From: Hemileia vastatrix | Lineage: Eukaryota; Basidiomycota; Pucciniomycetes; Pucciniales; Zaghouaniaceae | Length of the DNA: 64,000 nt | Assembly: GCA_030280995.1 (NCBI GenBank) | Contig: JASXTE010000002.1 | Span: forward strand, 4,771,683 to 4,835,682 | Direction: 5' to 3' | In this document: in pieces, positions 1 to 11,292 of the stretch | How positions within the stretch are numbered: position 1 is the stretch's first letter | Layout of the letters: the number at the start of each line of letters is the position of its first letter | Translations under genes and position numbers: made by a program | The notes under the pieces: model-generated | What the model saw: the letters and a program-made list of their open reading frames with translations, nothing else | What the model was told of the DNA's origin: nothing | Database searches by the model: none

Positions 1-659
1 ATTGAAAATCCATAATTTTATATCCTTATCATTAGGTATGACTACTCTACCTGATTTGATACTGAATCTTTTGGCCCCCTGCCTGAAACATATTTTGTCT
101 TTTACCCTCACAAAATAATCATCTTTTGATTGAGCTTCTTGCATGTTGGATAGTGGATTTTGAATTGTTTGAGTTGTAATTGTATTAAGTTGATGGGTCG
201 TTAGAATTGATTTGTTGAAAATTTATTTGACATTTGCTGGGTTCTTGTTAGCAAATACCTCCCCCCACTCTGAGTAAATGTCATCCCAATGTGACAATAT
301 GTCTTGAACTACACAATTTTTACCAGGGAAATAGATAATAGTGAAAGAAAACTCAGATAAGAACTCAGCCCATCTGGCTTGACATCACATCAAGACTTTG
401 TAATACATAAAGTATTTTAAAGAATTATGATCTGTAAAATTTGAAAGGGACTATTAAGACTGAGAAGAAAAGAACACCATTTTTTCAGAAAATGAATAAT
501 TGCAAGTAACTTTTTATCATGAATTTTGTAATTTAACTCTGCTGCAATCAATTTGCGTGATTCAAATGCAACAGGACAAAACAATTTTTTTTCAGGATTT
601 AATTGGGATATAACCCCTGCAATAGCATAATCACTAGCATCTGTCTTGACAATTGTCAA
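1..659 (-). pseudogene. pol: G1 RNase H and connection domain, broken
   Basis: 417-659 encodes the RNase H start IVKTDASDYAIAGVISQL and the block CPVAFESRKLIAAELNY. Continuing through frame changes below 417, the minus strand reads an ARWAEFLSEFSFTI-like segment and then FPGKN. These are the end of RNase H in Tf/Gypsy-type elements. From about 110 down to 1 it reads IKSGRVVIPNDKDIKLWI, the linker that normally precedes the integrase zinc-binding domain. The gene is cut by the window edge. Confidence 0.8.
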
Positions 660-677
660 AGCAGAAGGATCAAAATG

Positions 678-2034
678 TCAAAGAATTGGAGCTGTGGTAA
701 ACGCAGAATTCAATGCTTTGAATTCCTTTTGAACTGTATTGGTGAGAAAAAAGGGTACATCTTTTCTAAGAAGAGAAATGAGATTTTTAATAGTTTTAGA
801 GTAATCTTTAATAAATCTTCTATAGAAATTTGCAAAACCTAAAAACCCTTGAAAGGATTTTATGGATTTTGGCTCTGGCCATTCCAATATTTTTTAAAAT
901 TTTTATCATCCATGACAAGGCTGTCAGTGGATAATGTAAAACCTAGAAAGTCTATAGACTTTAGGTGGAATTCACACTTAGTGTGCTTGGCATAGGGACC
1001 ATGCTCTTGAAGACAATTGAGAACTTTCTGGACATGTTTAATATGTTCCTTGAGGGTCTTCAAAAAATTAAAATATCATCTAAATAGACAACAACAAATT
1101 GTTCAACAAAATAATGAAAGATATCATTGACAAAAGTTTGAAAATTTAAGGGTGCTTTACATAACCCAAAAGGCATAACTAAATATTCAAAACTACCAAA
1201 CCTAGTGTGCATTTCCATTAAAGGTTCATGGCCTTCAGCAATACATATAAGGTTGTAAGTGCCTCTAAAATCAATTTTAGAGAAGAAATTAGCACCATTA
1301 AGCAAGGTAAGAAGTAAATAAATAGGAGTAACTGAATATTCATTCTTCTTAGTCACTTCATTGAGCTTTCTATAATCAACGCGAAAACTAGAACTTCCAT
1401 CTTTTTTCTTAAAGAAAAGAACTGGAGAGCCAGTTGGGGATTTACTGGCTCAAATGAAACTTTTTGCCACATTCTCTTCAATATAGTCTCAAATAACTGG
1501 AGATTCATCCTTTAATAGGGAGTAGACAGGACCTGCCAAAGGTACTGGACCTACTAACTCTATTTGGTGATTGTAGGGTAAATGAGGTGGTAGCTTATTG
1601 GCCTTAAGGACTGAAAATACATTGAGGAAGTGGTGATAAACTTCTGGTAGAGTTGATTTAATGGCTTCAATATTGATTTGGTTGTCCTCTTCATTGTCGA
1701 AGGAGTCTTTCAAGGGTAGACCTGAATTTAGAGAACAAGAATCACTTACCTTGAGGCTGTTGAAATCCTCTTCAAGTGAAGTAACCAAGCTAAAAAGGTT
1801 AGCCAAATTATTATTTAAAGAAAAATCAGATTGTTGCGAATCATCTGGCAGAGAGATTTCCTCTAGAAGGACTTGGTCAGACGGGTTTTTTAACTCCCTA
1901 TTGACCTGCATTGAAGAATCAGAAATATACTTATAACAAGGGGTGATCAATACCTCTGACCAATCAATGTCTGGATTCCAATGCATTAAAAAGTCATGGC
2001 CAGTAATGGTATTGTCCATCCTCAGGGAATACAA
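678..2034 (-). pseudogene. pol: G1 reverse transcriptase, broken into pieces
   Basis: Read right to left. A linker (1489-2034) ends with the fungal Gypsy RT entry segment LPPHLPYNHQIELVGPVPL and VYSLLKDESPVI. A frameshifted piece near 1360-1488 retains a K-K-D-G-S-S-S-F-R-V-D-Y-R-K-L-N type segment. 1060-1356 holds NGANFFSKIDFRGTYN, the MPFGLCKAP block and the catalytic VVYLDDILIF (YLDD). 860-1063 has the HVQKVLNCLQEHG and FLGFTLS blocks, and 678-887 the thumb segment [16 protein letters not shown]. At least four frame changes are needed to read it through. The catalytic aspartates are still present. Confidence 0.88.
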
Positions 2035-2082
2035 GACTGTTAATTACCACTCAAAGGAGGGAAAATTCATAAAGTTAAAAAA

Positions 2083-2349
2083 CTATAAAACTTTCTTACT
2101 TACCCAATACTTGGGTTCCTCTGATTTGAACAAATAAATTGGAATTTGATCAATATCTATAAATTTAAGCTCAAGTTTTTTGGAAAAAGATAAACTGATA
2201 AATGAAATTGAATCTCCAGAGTCAATGAGACAACTGAAGGGAATATCCTCCTTAAAAATAATAAATCTCAAATGGTTAATGGAGACTCCAGTCCTTAAGA
2301 CATGGAGGTTCTGTGCACTGGGAGAAATAAGATAGTTTGCTTTGCACAC
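2083..2349 (-). pseudogene. G1 aspartic protease fragment
   Basis: An 88-codon open stretch with the retropepsin active-site motif CLIDSGDSISFIS in its middle, followed by SFSKKLELKFI. In Gypsy elements this DSG protease cuts the gag-pol polyprotein. It lies between the gag Cys-rich tail and the RT linker, as expected. No continuous frame joins it to either neighbour. Confidence 0.75.
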
Positions 2350-2469
2350 AAGTAAACTATCCTCTAGTTTCTTGACTTAAAACTTTTACTATCCCTTTCC
2401 TTTAACTTTGCACAATCTTCCAACTTGTGTTTACCCCCACAATACATACACAAAACATTACCTGCCAGT

Positions 2470-3546
2470 CTTTTCCTTTAAGCTTCCTTTAATTCCCCTT
2501 TTGGATCCAATACCTTACTGATATTGCCAGGAGTCAAGCTTTTGGGTTTAGACTTATCCTTTCCCTTTTGACTGGGTTTGAATTGGGTCAATTGGGCTGG
2601 TTGAGAGTGATTGTTCAAAGGAGGCCCAGATTTGAAATTGGAACCATGAGATTTTTGTGCATGACAACTTTGTTGAAGTTGTCCTTGATGAATGCCATTG
2701 AGTTCAAGGGTAATATCCATTAAGTCCATCAAACTTTCCATTTTATGTTTGTGAAGATTCAATTGGTCCATAATCCTCAAAGGAAGAGCCTTTTTGAAAT
2801 GAAATATAAGAGCATCATCATTCCAGCTAACTTGAGTTTTTAAAGCCCTGAAATTTGAGATATACTCAGAAGCTTTACCATTATTGTTCATGCAAAGGAA
2901 ATTAAGTTTGATCTCCACATTCTCAGTTTCATTAGGATCACCAAAAAACATAATCAAACTTCTCTTAATTGTTAATGAGTAAATGAGATTCTTTTGAGGA
3001 AAGCATGAGAAAATAAGGTTTGAACCATTGTGATGCCTTTCTGGATAAATAAGAAGAAGCATAGATTAACTTATAACAATTTGTACTAAATGTTCAAGGG
3101 TCATTGTGGAAACGTAGCTTGCATGTTTGCAAGAAGGGACACAATCTTTCAGGTTGTTCTCCATCAAATTTATCTGGAGATTTTATTGAAGGAGTTTTCA
3201 ATTTTTATCCTTCAGATGGGGAAGGATTAGTAATGGTTTTAACCAAGAGTTTCAAAAATTCCTCCAATGAAGCAGTTGAGCCAGGGTTTGAAGGTTGGCC
3301 TGAAGGTTTAGAAGCCAGGGCTGATGATGCCTTGTGCATGGTATCCTCTCCTTCATCTTCTTCACTTGAGTCCTCAAACCCTTGGGGAATATTCTATACA
3401 GATTGAATTGAATGTTTGTGCTCCCTTAACTAAAGCAGTTTGAGAGAGTGAGTGCAAGAAACAGGATGTAATGAGGTCAGCCTATCCCTAGCGCGAGCTC
3501 TAGTAGTAGCGCTTGTGGGAAGAGGATAAAATTGAAAAGGCTCCAT
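2470..3546 (-). pseudogene. gag: G1 gag (nucleocapsid/capsid polyprotein), broken
   Basis: A probable ATG at 3546 opens a short frame (MEPFQFYPLP...). After stops and shifts, the capsid domain follows with FDGEQPERLCPFLQTC, then KASQWFKPYFL, FFGDPNETENVEIKL and KASEYISNFRALKTQ. This is the retrotransposon gag capsid fold seen in fungal and plant Gypsy elements. The open part is 2478-3062 (194 codons). At least three frame changes lie between 2900 and 3450. A Lys/Ser-rich tail precedes a Cys-rich stretch near 2390-2460, a probable decayed zinc knuckle. In a live element gag would package the RNA in cytoplasmic particles. Confidence 0.8.
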
Positions 3547-3613
3547 ACTTAGACTAAGAAAATAAAAGTTGTAGTAGTACAAAGAATGAGAGCTACAGAA
3601 AATTAAGTTATAC

Positions 3614-4413
3614 TGTCACCAGACAACCTACACACAGGGTCAAGGGTGATCCCAATGTAAGTGAGGCAAGAAGGAAGAGAACAGTTACAACTTTGAAGCA
3701 CAGAGATCTAATTAGAGGAAGTGATTCAAAGATAGATCTAACTAACCAATAATTGTTTGAGATAATCTTTCAGGAATAATTAATGTATATGGCAAGGACA
3801 CTAACTATTGTGGTAAATCTCAGGAAGGGTTGAAACTCAATAATCAAAAGGGAAGGATTTGAGTATTTAAGGATTTAACAAAATTAATTATTAAGTAAGA
3901 AAAGGAAAAATATAAAAATAGCCTAATACAAATTTGACTACTATAACAAATATAATTTTTTATAATTTAATTCTAAGGAATGTTGAACCAAATTAATCCC
4001 CCTTTAAATATCCCATTCCTCCTTGCACTGACGCATTAATCACCCAGCCATCATATACCCATAGACCAATTTAATCCACCAGAGTTCCCATTTACAAACC
4101 ATCTAACCATCTAACCCTTCTTCACTGTTCCTACTTCACAGACCTCTTAATTTAACCTCAGATCCACAATTACCCTCTGTTTGAATATTGCCTCGATCTT
4201 AGCTCTAGATTATGCTCACATTGCCTATGATTGAAGAGTATAAGCATCTTTACCATTAGAGTGCTTTTAAGGTTTGGATAGTGCAGCTGATTTAAGAACA
4301 CAATAGAATGCAATTGCACAAAGGTTACTTTTTGCACATTGCTAGTGGAGTTAGAGCTTGAATATTGGGGGAATTGAGGTACTTTTTCTTTTAGTGTCAT
4401 GTGGCACATGACA
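3614..4413 (-). repeat. 5' LTR of G1 (800 bp)
   Basis: Aligns over its whole length with the solo LTR at 34024-34828 read in the opposite direction. Shared blocks include the terminus TGTCACCAGACRACCTAC, the block around GAAGTGATTCAAAGAT, and AACTCAATAATCAAA. On the minus strand it starts with the near-palindrome TGTCATGTGCCACATGACA and ends GGTGACA, giving TG...CA termini. Gag begins about 70 bases inside it. Only one LTR of this element is in the window. Confidence 0.85.
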
Positions 4414-4424
4414 CAAACCTAAGG

Positions 4425-5316
4425 TGTGCTCCTATTGTAATATGAGGGGGAAAAATCAGAAGACTGTTATTTTTTGGTCAAGGACTTGCAGGCTGGTAGA
4501 GTAAAATTTAATGGAAAGGTTTACGAATTCCTTGATGGATCTTTCATCAAACCCAGTGATGGGAAACCACCTTTGGATTTAGTTAGGAGGAATTTAATGG
4601 CTGAAAGAAGATCCAGATTTGAAGAATTAACTGGTGATGATGATGAAAATATTAAAGGTACTAAAAATAATGGTGTAACTGATGGTGGAAAATTAGATAA
4701 GGGTAAAGAAAAGGAGGTCAGTAAGGCCACTTTTAAAACTTCATTTGGTGGATTAGAGTTGGGAACGGTTGCTAGGTTGGATGGAAACTTTATGATTGGT
4801 GAATATGACATTGATGCTGCTAGATGAGCAGCTGCTACTAAAGCTAAAAGTAGAATGCAGAGCCAACTTAAGGCTAAACTGGTAAAGGCAGAAATTAAAA
4901 ATATTGAGAAGAAACCTTACACTAAGGACAAGATTTATTAAATGCAGAAGGGAATGGCAGATATGGGGCATCCCAGTTATAATAAATTTGATTTAAATAT
5001 TGATCCTATGCTTTTGGAGGAAGAATATGATTCTGAGGAAGATGTACCAATAGTGTCTCTTCCCAGACCAAGTTATTCTGGTCCTAATCCTATGGAAGAG
5101 GTAAGAAGAACCAGTGATGGATCTGGATTGGTGAAAGACTCTGGTGATGGAGATAAGTTTATTGTAGATGAAGATTTTGTTATGGGGGGTGAAGATAGCA
5201 ATGTGGGTCCTCAAGAGGTGCCCAGGTCCAAGGTTATTAAATAAAAAGTTCAATATGAAAGGCCAGCAGTATCTGGTCAAGAAAATGCTATGGAGACGTT
5301 TTTGGGTAGAGTGAAG
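4425..5316 (+). pseudogene. gag: G2 gag C-terminal region, broken
   Basis: Starts with a Cys pair (KVCSYCNMRG), the beginning of a CCHC zinc knuckle, then after a frameshift VKDLQAGRVKFNGKVYEFL, the segment that follows the knuckle in this Gypsy lineage. 4474-4827 (117 codons) and 4942-5244 (100 codons) are the longest open pieces. They are Lys/Glu/Asp-rich and low in recognisable motifs. The N-terminal capsid half is missing, lost at the G1 boundary. Confidence 0.6.
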
Positions 5317-5337
5317 TAACTCCAGATTTCCTTATCT

Positions 5338-6006
5338 TTGGGAGAATTATATACAATTAGTACAGCCCTTGCAGAAATTCAGAAGAAGAATCTGACAAGG
5401 AGAAGAGTATCAGTTGGAAAGGTAGAATATATGTGTGTAAATGTGGAAACGTTTAGAGAGGAAGTGGAAACTCATTTTTCTGCTCCTCTAGGGTATTTAA
5501 TAGTTAGTTTATATGGTAAAGAGGTAAAGGCCCAGGTGGATTCTGGGTCACAAATAAATTTAATTTCTTTAGAGAAATAAACTATGATAGGCTTGCAAAT
5601 TAAAACTGGTACTGGTGGTAAATTAAGAGGCATGGGTGGACATGCTACTGAACTTATGGGTACAGCCGAGCATGTCAAGTTATGTATTGGTAGATCTGTT
5701 GGAAGAGTGCACTTTTATGAGGCCAGAGGATCAGTAAAAATGGTTCTTGGTGGGCCTTTTTTGATGGACTTTGAAGCTAGGATAGGTTATCAGAGTGGTA
5801 TGGGATTTAGTTTAGAAATTACTGGTGACAATATGAGAAGGCTTCATTTACGATTAGCACATCCAGGAGATGATGGCCAGGAAATAAGGCCTGGTCTTAC
5901 CACCATGTTCCAGTGTTGTATGTGCATCAAAAAGAGGCAAATTAAAAGGTCAGATTATGTTGAATTAATTAAAGGTAAGTATGAATACCCTAATTTTTTG
6001 GGATAG
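5338..6006 (+). pseudogene. G2 aspartic protease, one stop inside
   Basis: 5338-5580 ends with LIVSLYGKEVKAQVDSGS then QINLIS, the retropepsin active-site block (DSG). After a stop, 5584-6006 continues in the same style with LCIGRSVGRVHFYEARG and VLGGPFLMDFEARIG, the C-terminal strand and flap region (compare VLGRPFL in relatives). A Cys-rich stretch (MFQCCMCIKKRQ) ends the piece. The protease would process gag-pol. This copy cannot make it as one chain. Confidence 0.72.
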
Positions 6007-6077
6007 TTAGGGCTGACTGCTCTAATGTTTCAATCTCTCCTCAAGAAGAGATCCCGGATTGCAATAGGTCAGCTCAC

Positions 6078-6817
6078 TTGGAGATAATTCAAATGGATTC
6101 TCAATTATTTTCTGTTAATATTTCATTGGAATGTCATTATGTGCTGGATTTTTCTATATGTTCATTATCTTTATCAAATTATTCTATAAAATTTAAAAAT
6201 GGTTCAAAGGGAAAGATGGGATTTATTATGTTGGATAAAAGTTGGAAAGGGAATTTGGTTAATTATGGTGATATTAGTGGTGGATTATTTTATGGACTCC
6301 AGAAAGAGGATAAACTGCAATTATCACATCAAAATCAACAAAAAAATCTTAGTATAATTAATTCACAAACAATAATATTTGTGATGATTCTATTTTCTTT
6401 CCTCCACTAAGAGGATAAACTGCCAACTTTATTTACTGGTGATTTTATGGTGGAAAATGAACATGAAAAAGGTGATGGAAAATTATATGAAAAATTAGAC
6501 AAAGAAAAGGGGGTGGTAATGATAATAATGAAAATATTGAAAATAAAAATAATGTTTCAACTAACTCTATTTCTGATTCTGTTTCTGAAGCTGAAGAAAA
6601 TTTTTATGACAAATTATATAATTGCAAAACAATAATGGATCAAGTATCTCAAGTAAAATTGGACATTGGTGTGGCAAAATATAAAAAGGTAGCTAATAAA
6701 ATTTGGCCAATTAATGAGCATTTTCAAGCTGAATTAAATCTGCTTTTTAGAAGGCCAGATTTATCAAGAGATCCATATGACTGTCCTTTATTCAAGTACC
6801 CACCTGTATTTTCTTAA
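6078..6817 (+). pseudogene. G2 protease-RT linker, broken
   Basis: Short open stretches (6078-6410, 6447-6635, 6635-6817) between the protease and RT. The last encodes a Lys-rich segment and then RRPDLSRDPYDCPLFKYPPVF. The section is Asn/Lys/Asp-rich, which fits the unstructured linker in this lineage. I see no catalytic motif and make no separate functional call. Confidence 0.45.
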
Positions 6818-7940
6818 ACTTCAAGGATTACTTTCAAGAGATTAGAGGTTTTTAATTTTGGACCTGATGGATGGCTGTCAGGTGAAGAAAAAAGGTTGTT
6901 GTTGGATTTAATGGTTAAGAGGTAGAAGGGCATTGTGTTTTTAGAATAGGAAAGAGGTGTTTTAAAGAATTCTTATAGGGAGCCCTACAAGATTCCAGTT
7001 GTTTTCAATGAACCATGGCAATAGAAGCAGATTCCAACACCTGCTGCTTTAAAAGAAGATTATCTCAAAGTCATTAGAGAAAGAATTAAAACTGGATTAT
7101 AAAAACAATCATCATCAAGTTATTCAAGTCAATTATTCTGTATTAAAAAACCTAAAAGCAAGCTTAGATTAGTTCATGATTTAAGGGAAATAATTAGGGT
7201 TACAATAAAAGATGCATGAATACCACCTAGTACAGAGAATTTTGTAGAAATGTTTTCAGGGAGAGCGTGTTATAGTTTGGGATATATAATGGGGGGATAT
7301 GTTGAAAGAGAGTTTCATCCAGACTCTAGACCTCTTAAAACTTTTGATACACAACTTGGATAACTACAACTAATGAGATAACCTCAAGGAGAAAAAAATT
7401 CAGTTGCAGTATATCAAGCTCAGATGGCTTGGATTCTGCAGGATGAAGCTCCAAAATGTGCTGGTATATTTATTGATGATGGTAAAATAAAACGACCTTC
7501 AACAGATTATGGTAATTAAGTATTGAAGGAGAATCTAGGGATAGGAAAATTTATCTGGGAATATGCCATTATTTTAGAGAGGATTTTGTTTAGAATAGAA
7601 GAGGCTGACTTAAAGATTTCAGGCTCCAATTTTTTTTGTTGTGTGCCAGCTTTGGAAATATTAGGTCATGTGGTATATAGAGAGAGTATGATTATGTTGA
7701 AAAAGAAAAAAAAATAAAATTCAGTCCTGGCCAAGACCCAAGAATACTACCAAATTCAGAGGGTTTTTAGGCATGTTTGTTTATGTTTGAATTTTTATCA
7801 AGGAATTTTATTCATTGGATGCTCCTTTTAGAAGGTTCACTAGGAAGGTTGCTGACTTTGAGTGTGATTAAGAGTGTGAAGAGGGATTTATTAGGTTAAA
7901 GAAGGTAGTTGCTGAAGATATTATCCTGCACAAGTTAGAT
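6818..7940 (+). pseudogene. pol: G2 reverse transcriptase, many stops
   Basis: Read through several in-frame stops, the region gives YREPYKIPVVFNEPW, QIPTPAALKEDYLKVI, SSYSSQLFCIKKPKSKLRLV with HDLRE, then the palm segment VYQAQMAWILQDEAPK and the catalytic GIFIDDGKIKRP (FIDD). 7523-7717 contains ALEILGHVVY, the RT thumb entry. The region after 7720 resembles the RFLGMFVYV...IKEFYSLDAPFRR thumb-to-RNase H joint. The order and spacing are those of Ty3/Gypsy RT. At least eight stops or shifts make it a fossil. Confidence 0.78.
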
Positions 7941-7954
7941 TATGGGAAAGATGC

Positions 7955-8330
7955 AGGCTGAATTTATTTAGCGGTGGATTCAAGTCAAACTGCTTCTGGG
8001 GAAGTTCTGTCTCAAATGGACAAAGCTGGTTATATTAGACCAGTCAGGTATGAATCTTTAGTATTTAATGAGGTGGAATAAAGATTATCTCAAAATAAAT
8101 TGAAACTTTGTGGTGTGGAAAAAATCTTAAAGAAAGTTCAAAATATCTTATGGGGACAATACTTCAAATTACAAGTTGATGCTAAATCTCTATTCAAATG
8201 CTCAACTCCCCAAGCTTACTGAATGAGCCCCTTACTAGTTGGGTAGCTTTTATTCAAAATATTTCTTTTGATTTAGTTCATAAGCCTGGTAAGATGTTTC
8301 CTATTCCAGATGGATTATCAAGAAGATCAC
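7955..8330 (+). pseudogene. pol: G2 RNase H, broken
   Basis: Contains IYLAVDSSQTASGEVLSQMD (first catalytic Asp block), then RPVRYESLVFNEVE, a stop, LSQNKLKLCGVEKILKK and YFKLQVDAKSLF. After a frame change it reads ISFDLVHKPGKMFPIPDGLS, the typical end of RNase H in Gypsy elements. The same segment recurs on the minus strand at 45845-46089. Stops interrupt it at several points. Confidence 0.78.
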
Positions 8331-9020
8331 CTACTGAAGAGGATTCTGACTCAGAGGAATTCATTGAAGATATACCTGTGATTAAAGCCAGTACAAAAGG
8401 TGCTGAAAACGTACCTTACCTCCCCCATGAGGTTAAACTGGAAGGATTAATATCTGTGGATAAAGATGATGATTACCTCCACCATGAGGATAAACTGGAA
8501 AATAATAAAAATATGATAAATTATGTGCTTGGGGAGTTTGATGATGGTTTAGATAAATTCAGCAAAAAAGAGGTTGGAGATTATGTGTATATGGATGAGG
8601 ATGGTGAAATAGTGTGGGATAGTAAATATTTGGTGAATGGTGTATATGTTGGAGTTATAGAAAATTCAGTAAAAGAGAGGTTGGGTGTTTATAAAAATTT
8701 GGTCAAATGAAGGTTAGATGAAGATGAAGATGAAGATGATGATGCTAAAAAGGGTAAAAAGGAAAAAGAATAAAATTAGGTTGATAAAAGGTTGGAAGGT
8801 TCAAAGATAGAAAATTTGAAATCTTTAATGATAAAAAGGAAAAGTATAGGATTAAAACTTTTGGCTCATACATGTGCAGGTGATTTAAGAGATAGGGAAG
8901 TGCCCATAGATATAATATTAATGGATTTTCAAGATGATGTCTGGGGTAAGACTGGATTTTATTTTAAAATGGTTACATATTTATTAATGTTATAAAGACC
9001 GGATAATTGTGATAATGATG
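8331..9020 (+). pseudogene. G2 acidic linker between RNase H and integrase
   Basis: The open frame 8198-8710 continues after RNase H as an Asp/Glu-rich stretch with an internal imperfect repeat (LPHEVKLEGLISVDKDDDYL and LHHEDKLENN, about 20 codons apart). A GAT/GAA-rich run then encodes poly-acidic residues at 8720-8770. The function is unknown. Placement between RNase H and integrase suggests a lineage-specific spacer. Confidence 0.5.
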
Positions 9021-9025
9021 AATGG

Positions 9026-9436
9026 GTGGCTTTAAAAAGGAAGTCACCAGCATTTTATCTATTTGGTAGAAAATTGATGAGGAGGAGGTATCCAAATCCT
9101 CAAGTAGTTATTACTCAAAAGAAAGGGCATGAATTAGTAATGAAATTACTACATGAAGATCTTGGGCATAGAGAAGTTGGTGAAACTTATAGACAAATTG
9201 CTGATAGATTATGGTGGCCAGGACTAAATCTGACTGTTAAAAAATGGGTTTAGTCATGTGAAGAATGTCAAAGGAGAAGTTATTTAAGGCCAAAGGAACC
9301 TGGACATGCAACCAGTGAAAATACTCTTTTTGGTAGGGTTAGTTTGTATTCTGTTCATATTAAGGAGGGAGAATATAGATATTTAATTATAGCCAGAGTT
9401 GATTTATCTGGATGGGTAGAGGCAGAAGTTGAAAGG
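9026..9436 (+). pseudogene. pol: G2 integrase zinc-binding domain, truncated
   Basis: 9026-9253 reads LLHEDLGHREVGETYRQIA then RLWWPGLNLTVKKWV, a stop, and SCEECQRRS, which together make the HHCC zinc finger (H-x3-H ... C-x2-C) of Gypsy integrase. It is followed by a stretch resembling the start of the core domain (EYRYLIIARVDLSGWVEAE), with the first catalytic Asp. The rest of the core is replaced by the transposase fragment starting near 9437. Confidence 0.75.
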
Positions 9437-10165
9437 AAATAGAGTATCTACAAAAAAGATAAAATGTTAGTTTAAGAATCATGATAAATTGGAGAACATT
9501 TTGAAGAAACATTTTTATGATCAAAATAATGGTTTCCATACTTGGCAAGCTTTTGAATCAATGGTATGGCTGTACCATCAAAAAAAACCTACACATCCAG
9601 AGAAACATTCTGCTTGAATGACTCAAGAGGATTCAAGTCTCTATTGTGGAGTTGGTCAAGCAAGTGTTTCAGAATTGGGAAAAAGCATGACAATAATACA
9701 GCACTTTGCATATAGTACCATAGTACCATATTCTATGTTAAAAATATTTAGGAAATGTTTTAAATCAGAACCATTTTCATTTGATACAAAGCAACAACAA
9801 GTTGAATGGCAGGATTGCAATGTCTATTTTGAGAACTCTTATGAAATATAGCATGATCATAGATGAGTTGATAAAGTCTTATGAAGGAATAAGAAGAAAT
9901 TCAAAATATTTGTGTGAAGTTTAATGAAGGAATTTCAATAATTGAGCGGAGATCATATCTGGGATCATGAAGAATGGTTGGGCCCCTTTGGTTGATGTAA
10001 CACCTTTTGGAAAGAATAGACATATAAGCTTAAGTTTTTTTAAATCAGAGTCAGGATCAGAGCCAGAAAATAAAGTTAAATTAATAACATTTATAGTTGA
10101 TGCAAAAATCTTCCTATTAGAGAGGCTCTTCATTGTTGTTGGTAAAAGGTTTAGGTGATGAGGGA
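9437..10165 (-). pseudogene. H0 DDE transposase, N-terminal fragment
   Basis: 9921-10133 (minus) encodes a decayed version of the N-terminus beginning MKSLSNRKIFA with the acidic SGSDPDSDLKK stretch, matching MKHLSTRKLLH...KSDFDLED of H1. 9540-9720 aligns with the first DDE block (GFVDGT region), here with substitutions and stops. The intron is recognisable: minus-strand GTTTCTTC donor, CTAAC branch site and TTTTGTAG acceptor ending near 9447. This supports the intron called in H1. Confidence 0.72.
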
Positions 10166-10498
10166 AGTGGAAAATTTCCCACCAAAGAAGCAGGGAGGTT
10201 GGTAGATAAAAAAATGTTAAAGTTTTTCAACCAAAATTAAGCAGTCTAGAGTTAATAGAGACATAAGGATAGAATCTAAAATTATATTTCATGTGACTTG
10301 CTGACAAATCAATCATGGATGTGATGAGTTTGGGATCAGGAATTAAGAATGGAAATTGGGGTACAAGAGGTGGGATAATGTATTATAATGCTATCCTTAT
10401 CTACTAGCCCTTTGCTTAGTGGATAAGAATCTTCTGCAATTAAAAATTTCTTATATGGGGAAAATAAATTCCTGATCCCTAATCAAAGATCCCTTTAC
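9437..10498 (-). mobile_element. Harbinger-like DNA transposon fragment H0
   Basis: Minus-strand sequence matching the transposase end of H1: from the 5' non-coding end (the LTGATCCCTAAT-type block and the hairpin near 10405-10437) through the N-terminal half of the transposase to just past its intron. The 3' side stops abruptly at about 9437 inside exon 2, against G2 integrase. The 5' TIR is missing, and MITE A1 sits exactly at this end. Homologous to 15904-17240 and to 63600-64000. Confidence 0.78.
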
Positions 10499-10501
10499 AT
10501 T

Positions 10502-10700
10502 AGGGGGTATCAAAGTTATAAATTTGTAATTCTTTAAATATTATTTCACAACACAAAAAGAAAGCCACAAACTTAACATTAATTCTCAATAAAAAAGTAC
10601 TTTTGAGGAAATATATGCATATTTTAAAAAATAATAATAGTTGATTTGGTAGAAAAAAGAAGCATTTTGAAAAGGAAGATTTCTAAATTTGATACCCCCT
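10502..10700. mobile_element. MITE A1, 199 bp, TSD ATT
   Basis: The termini AGGGGGTATCAAA and TTTGATACCCCCT are perfect 13-bp inverted repeats. The element is flanked by ATT at 10499-10501 and 10701-10703. The TIR matches that of the large Harbinger-like copies (AGGGGGTATCAAT at 15904 and 58313), so this is probably a non-autonomous relative moved by their transposase. No open frame inside. Confidence 0.88.
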
Positions 10701-10703
10701 ATT

Positions 10704-11292
10704 ATGTGGATGTGCCATGTTGTCATTCTCTACACATGTAGCAATTACAAGACTTTTCTGTATGTAGGATGGTAATAATATAATGGTAAAAATATTCAAT
10801 AAACTCTATAATGAGGTAAAAAACATCATTCTGTACACATTTAGAAACTTCCTGACTGTATTAAAATTTAAAAATTTACTGATAGAAGAAGTTATTAAAT
10901 CTTATTGATAAATAATTTCCACTGGCAATCTTGGGGGCTTCTTGGAATTCACCTTGATTGGTTATTATAAATTTTTAATTCTTTCCACTAAAGAAAATTT
11001 GGGGGGAATTTTAGCAAGTCCTCTTTCTATTTAATTATTCAAAGAACTATTGATCCATAAATTGAATTCAGTTTATTCATTTTTATGCAGTAAGGCACTC
11101 AATAGTAACAAATTGGTTCTGACCATACTCCTTGCATCTTTCAAATGCTTTTAATCTATACTCAAATTTTTTTAATCAAGCCCATCTTACCCCTGTTATT
11201 TTTTCAAAAAAATCTATACTTTTAATTTAAACTCTTTTTGCATTGGTATCCAGAGTATTGATTAATCAATATGCAAATGATTTTATAGCTAC
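10704..11292. other. Non-coding AT-rich spacer
   Basis: Between MITE A1 and the 3' LTR of G3. I see no open frame with recognisable content, no repeat and no RNA gene. Runs of A/T dominate. Confidence 0.5.

Larger units (their letters stand above)
1..4413 (-). mobile_element. Ty3/Gypsy LTR retrotransposon G1, 5' part only
   Basis: A minus-strand element read from its 5' LTR (3614-4413) through gag, protease, reverse transcriptase and RNase H down to the window edge, where the linker before integrase is cut off. The domain order gag-PR-RT-RH is that of Metaviridae-type (Ty3/Gypsy) elements. Frameshifts and stops split every domain, so this copy is dead. The integrase and 3' LTR must lie left of base 1. 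The element abuts the older G2 remnant at 4414, which it probably interrupted or truncated. Confidence 0.9.
4414..9436 (+). mobile_element. Ty3/Gypsy remnant G2 (FIDD-type lineage)
   Basis: A plus-strand series of broken domains in the order gag zinc knuckle, protease, RT, RNase H, integrase zinc-binding domain. It differs from G1 and from G3/G4/G5: the RT active site is FIDD, and there is a long acidic linker between RNase H and integrase. No LTR is visible on either side. The left end is taken over by the G1 LTR and the right end by the Harbinger fragment at 9437. Stops roughly every 100-300 bases show that it is old. A second fragment of the same lineage is at 45845-46089. Confidence 0.8.
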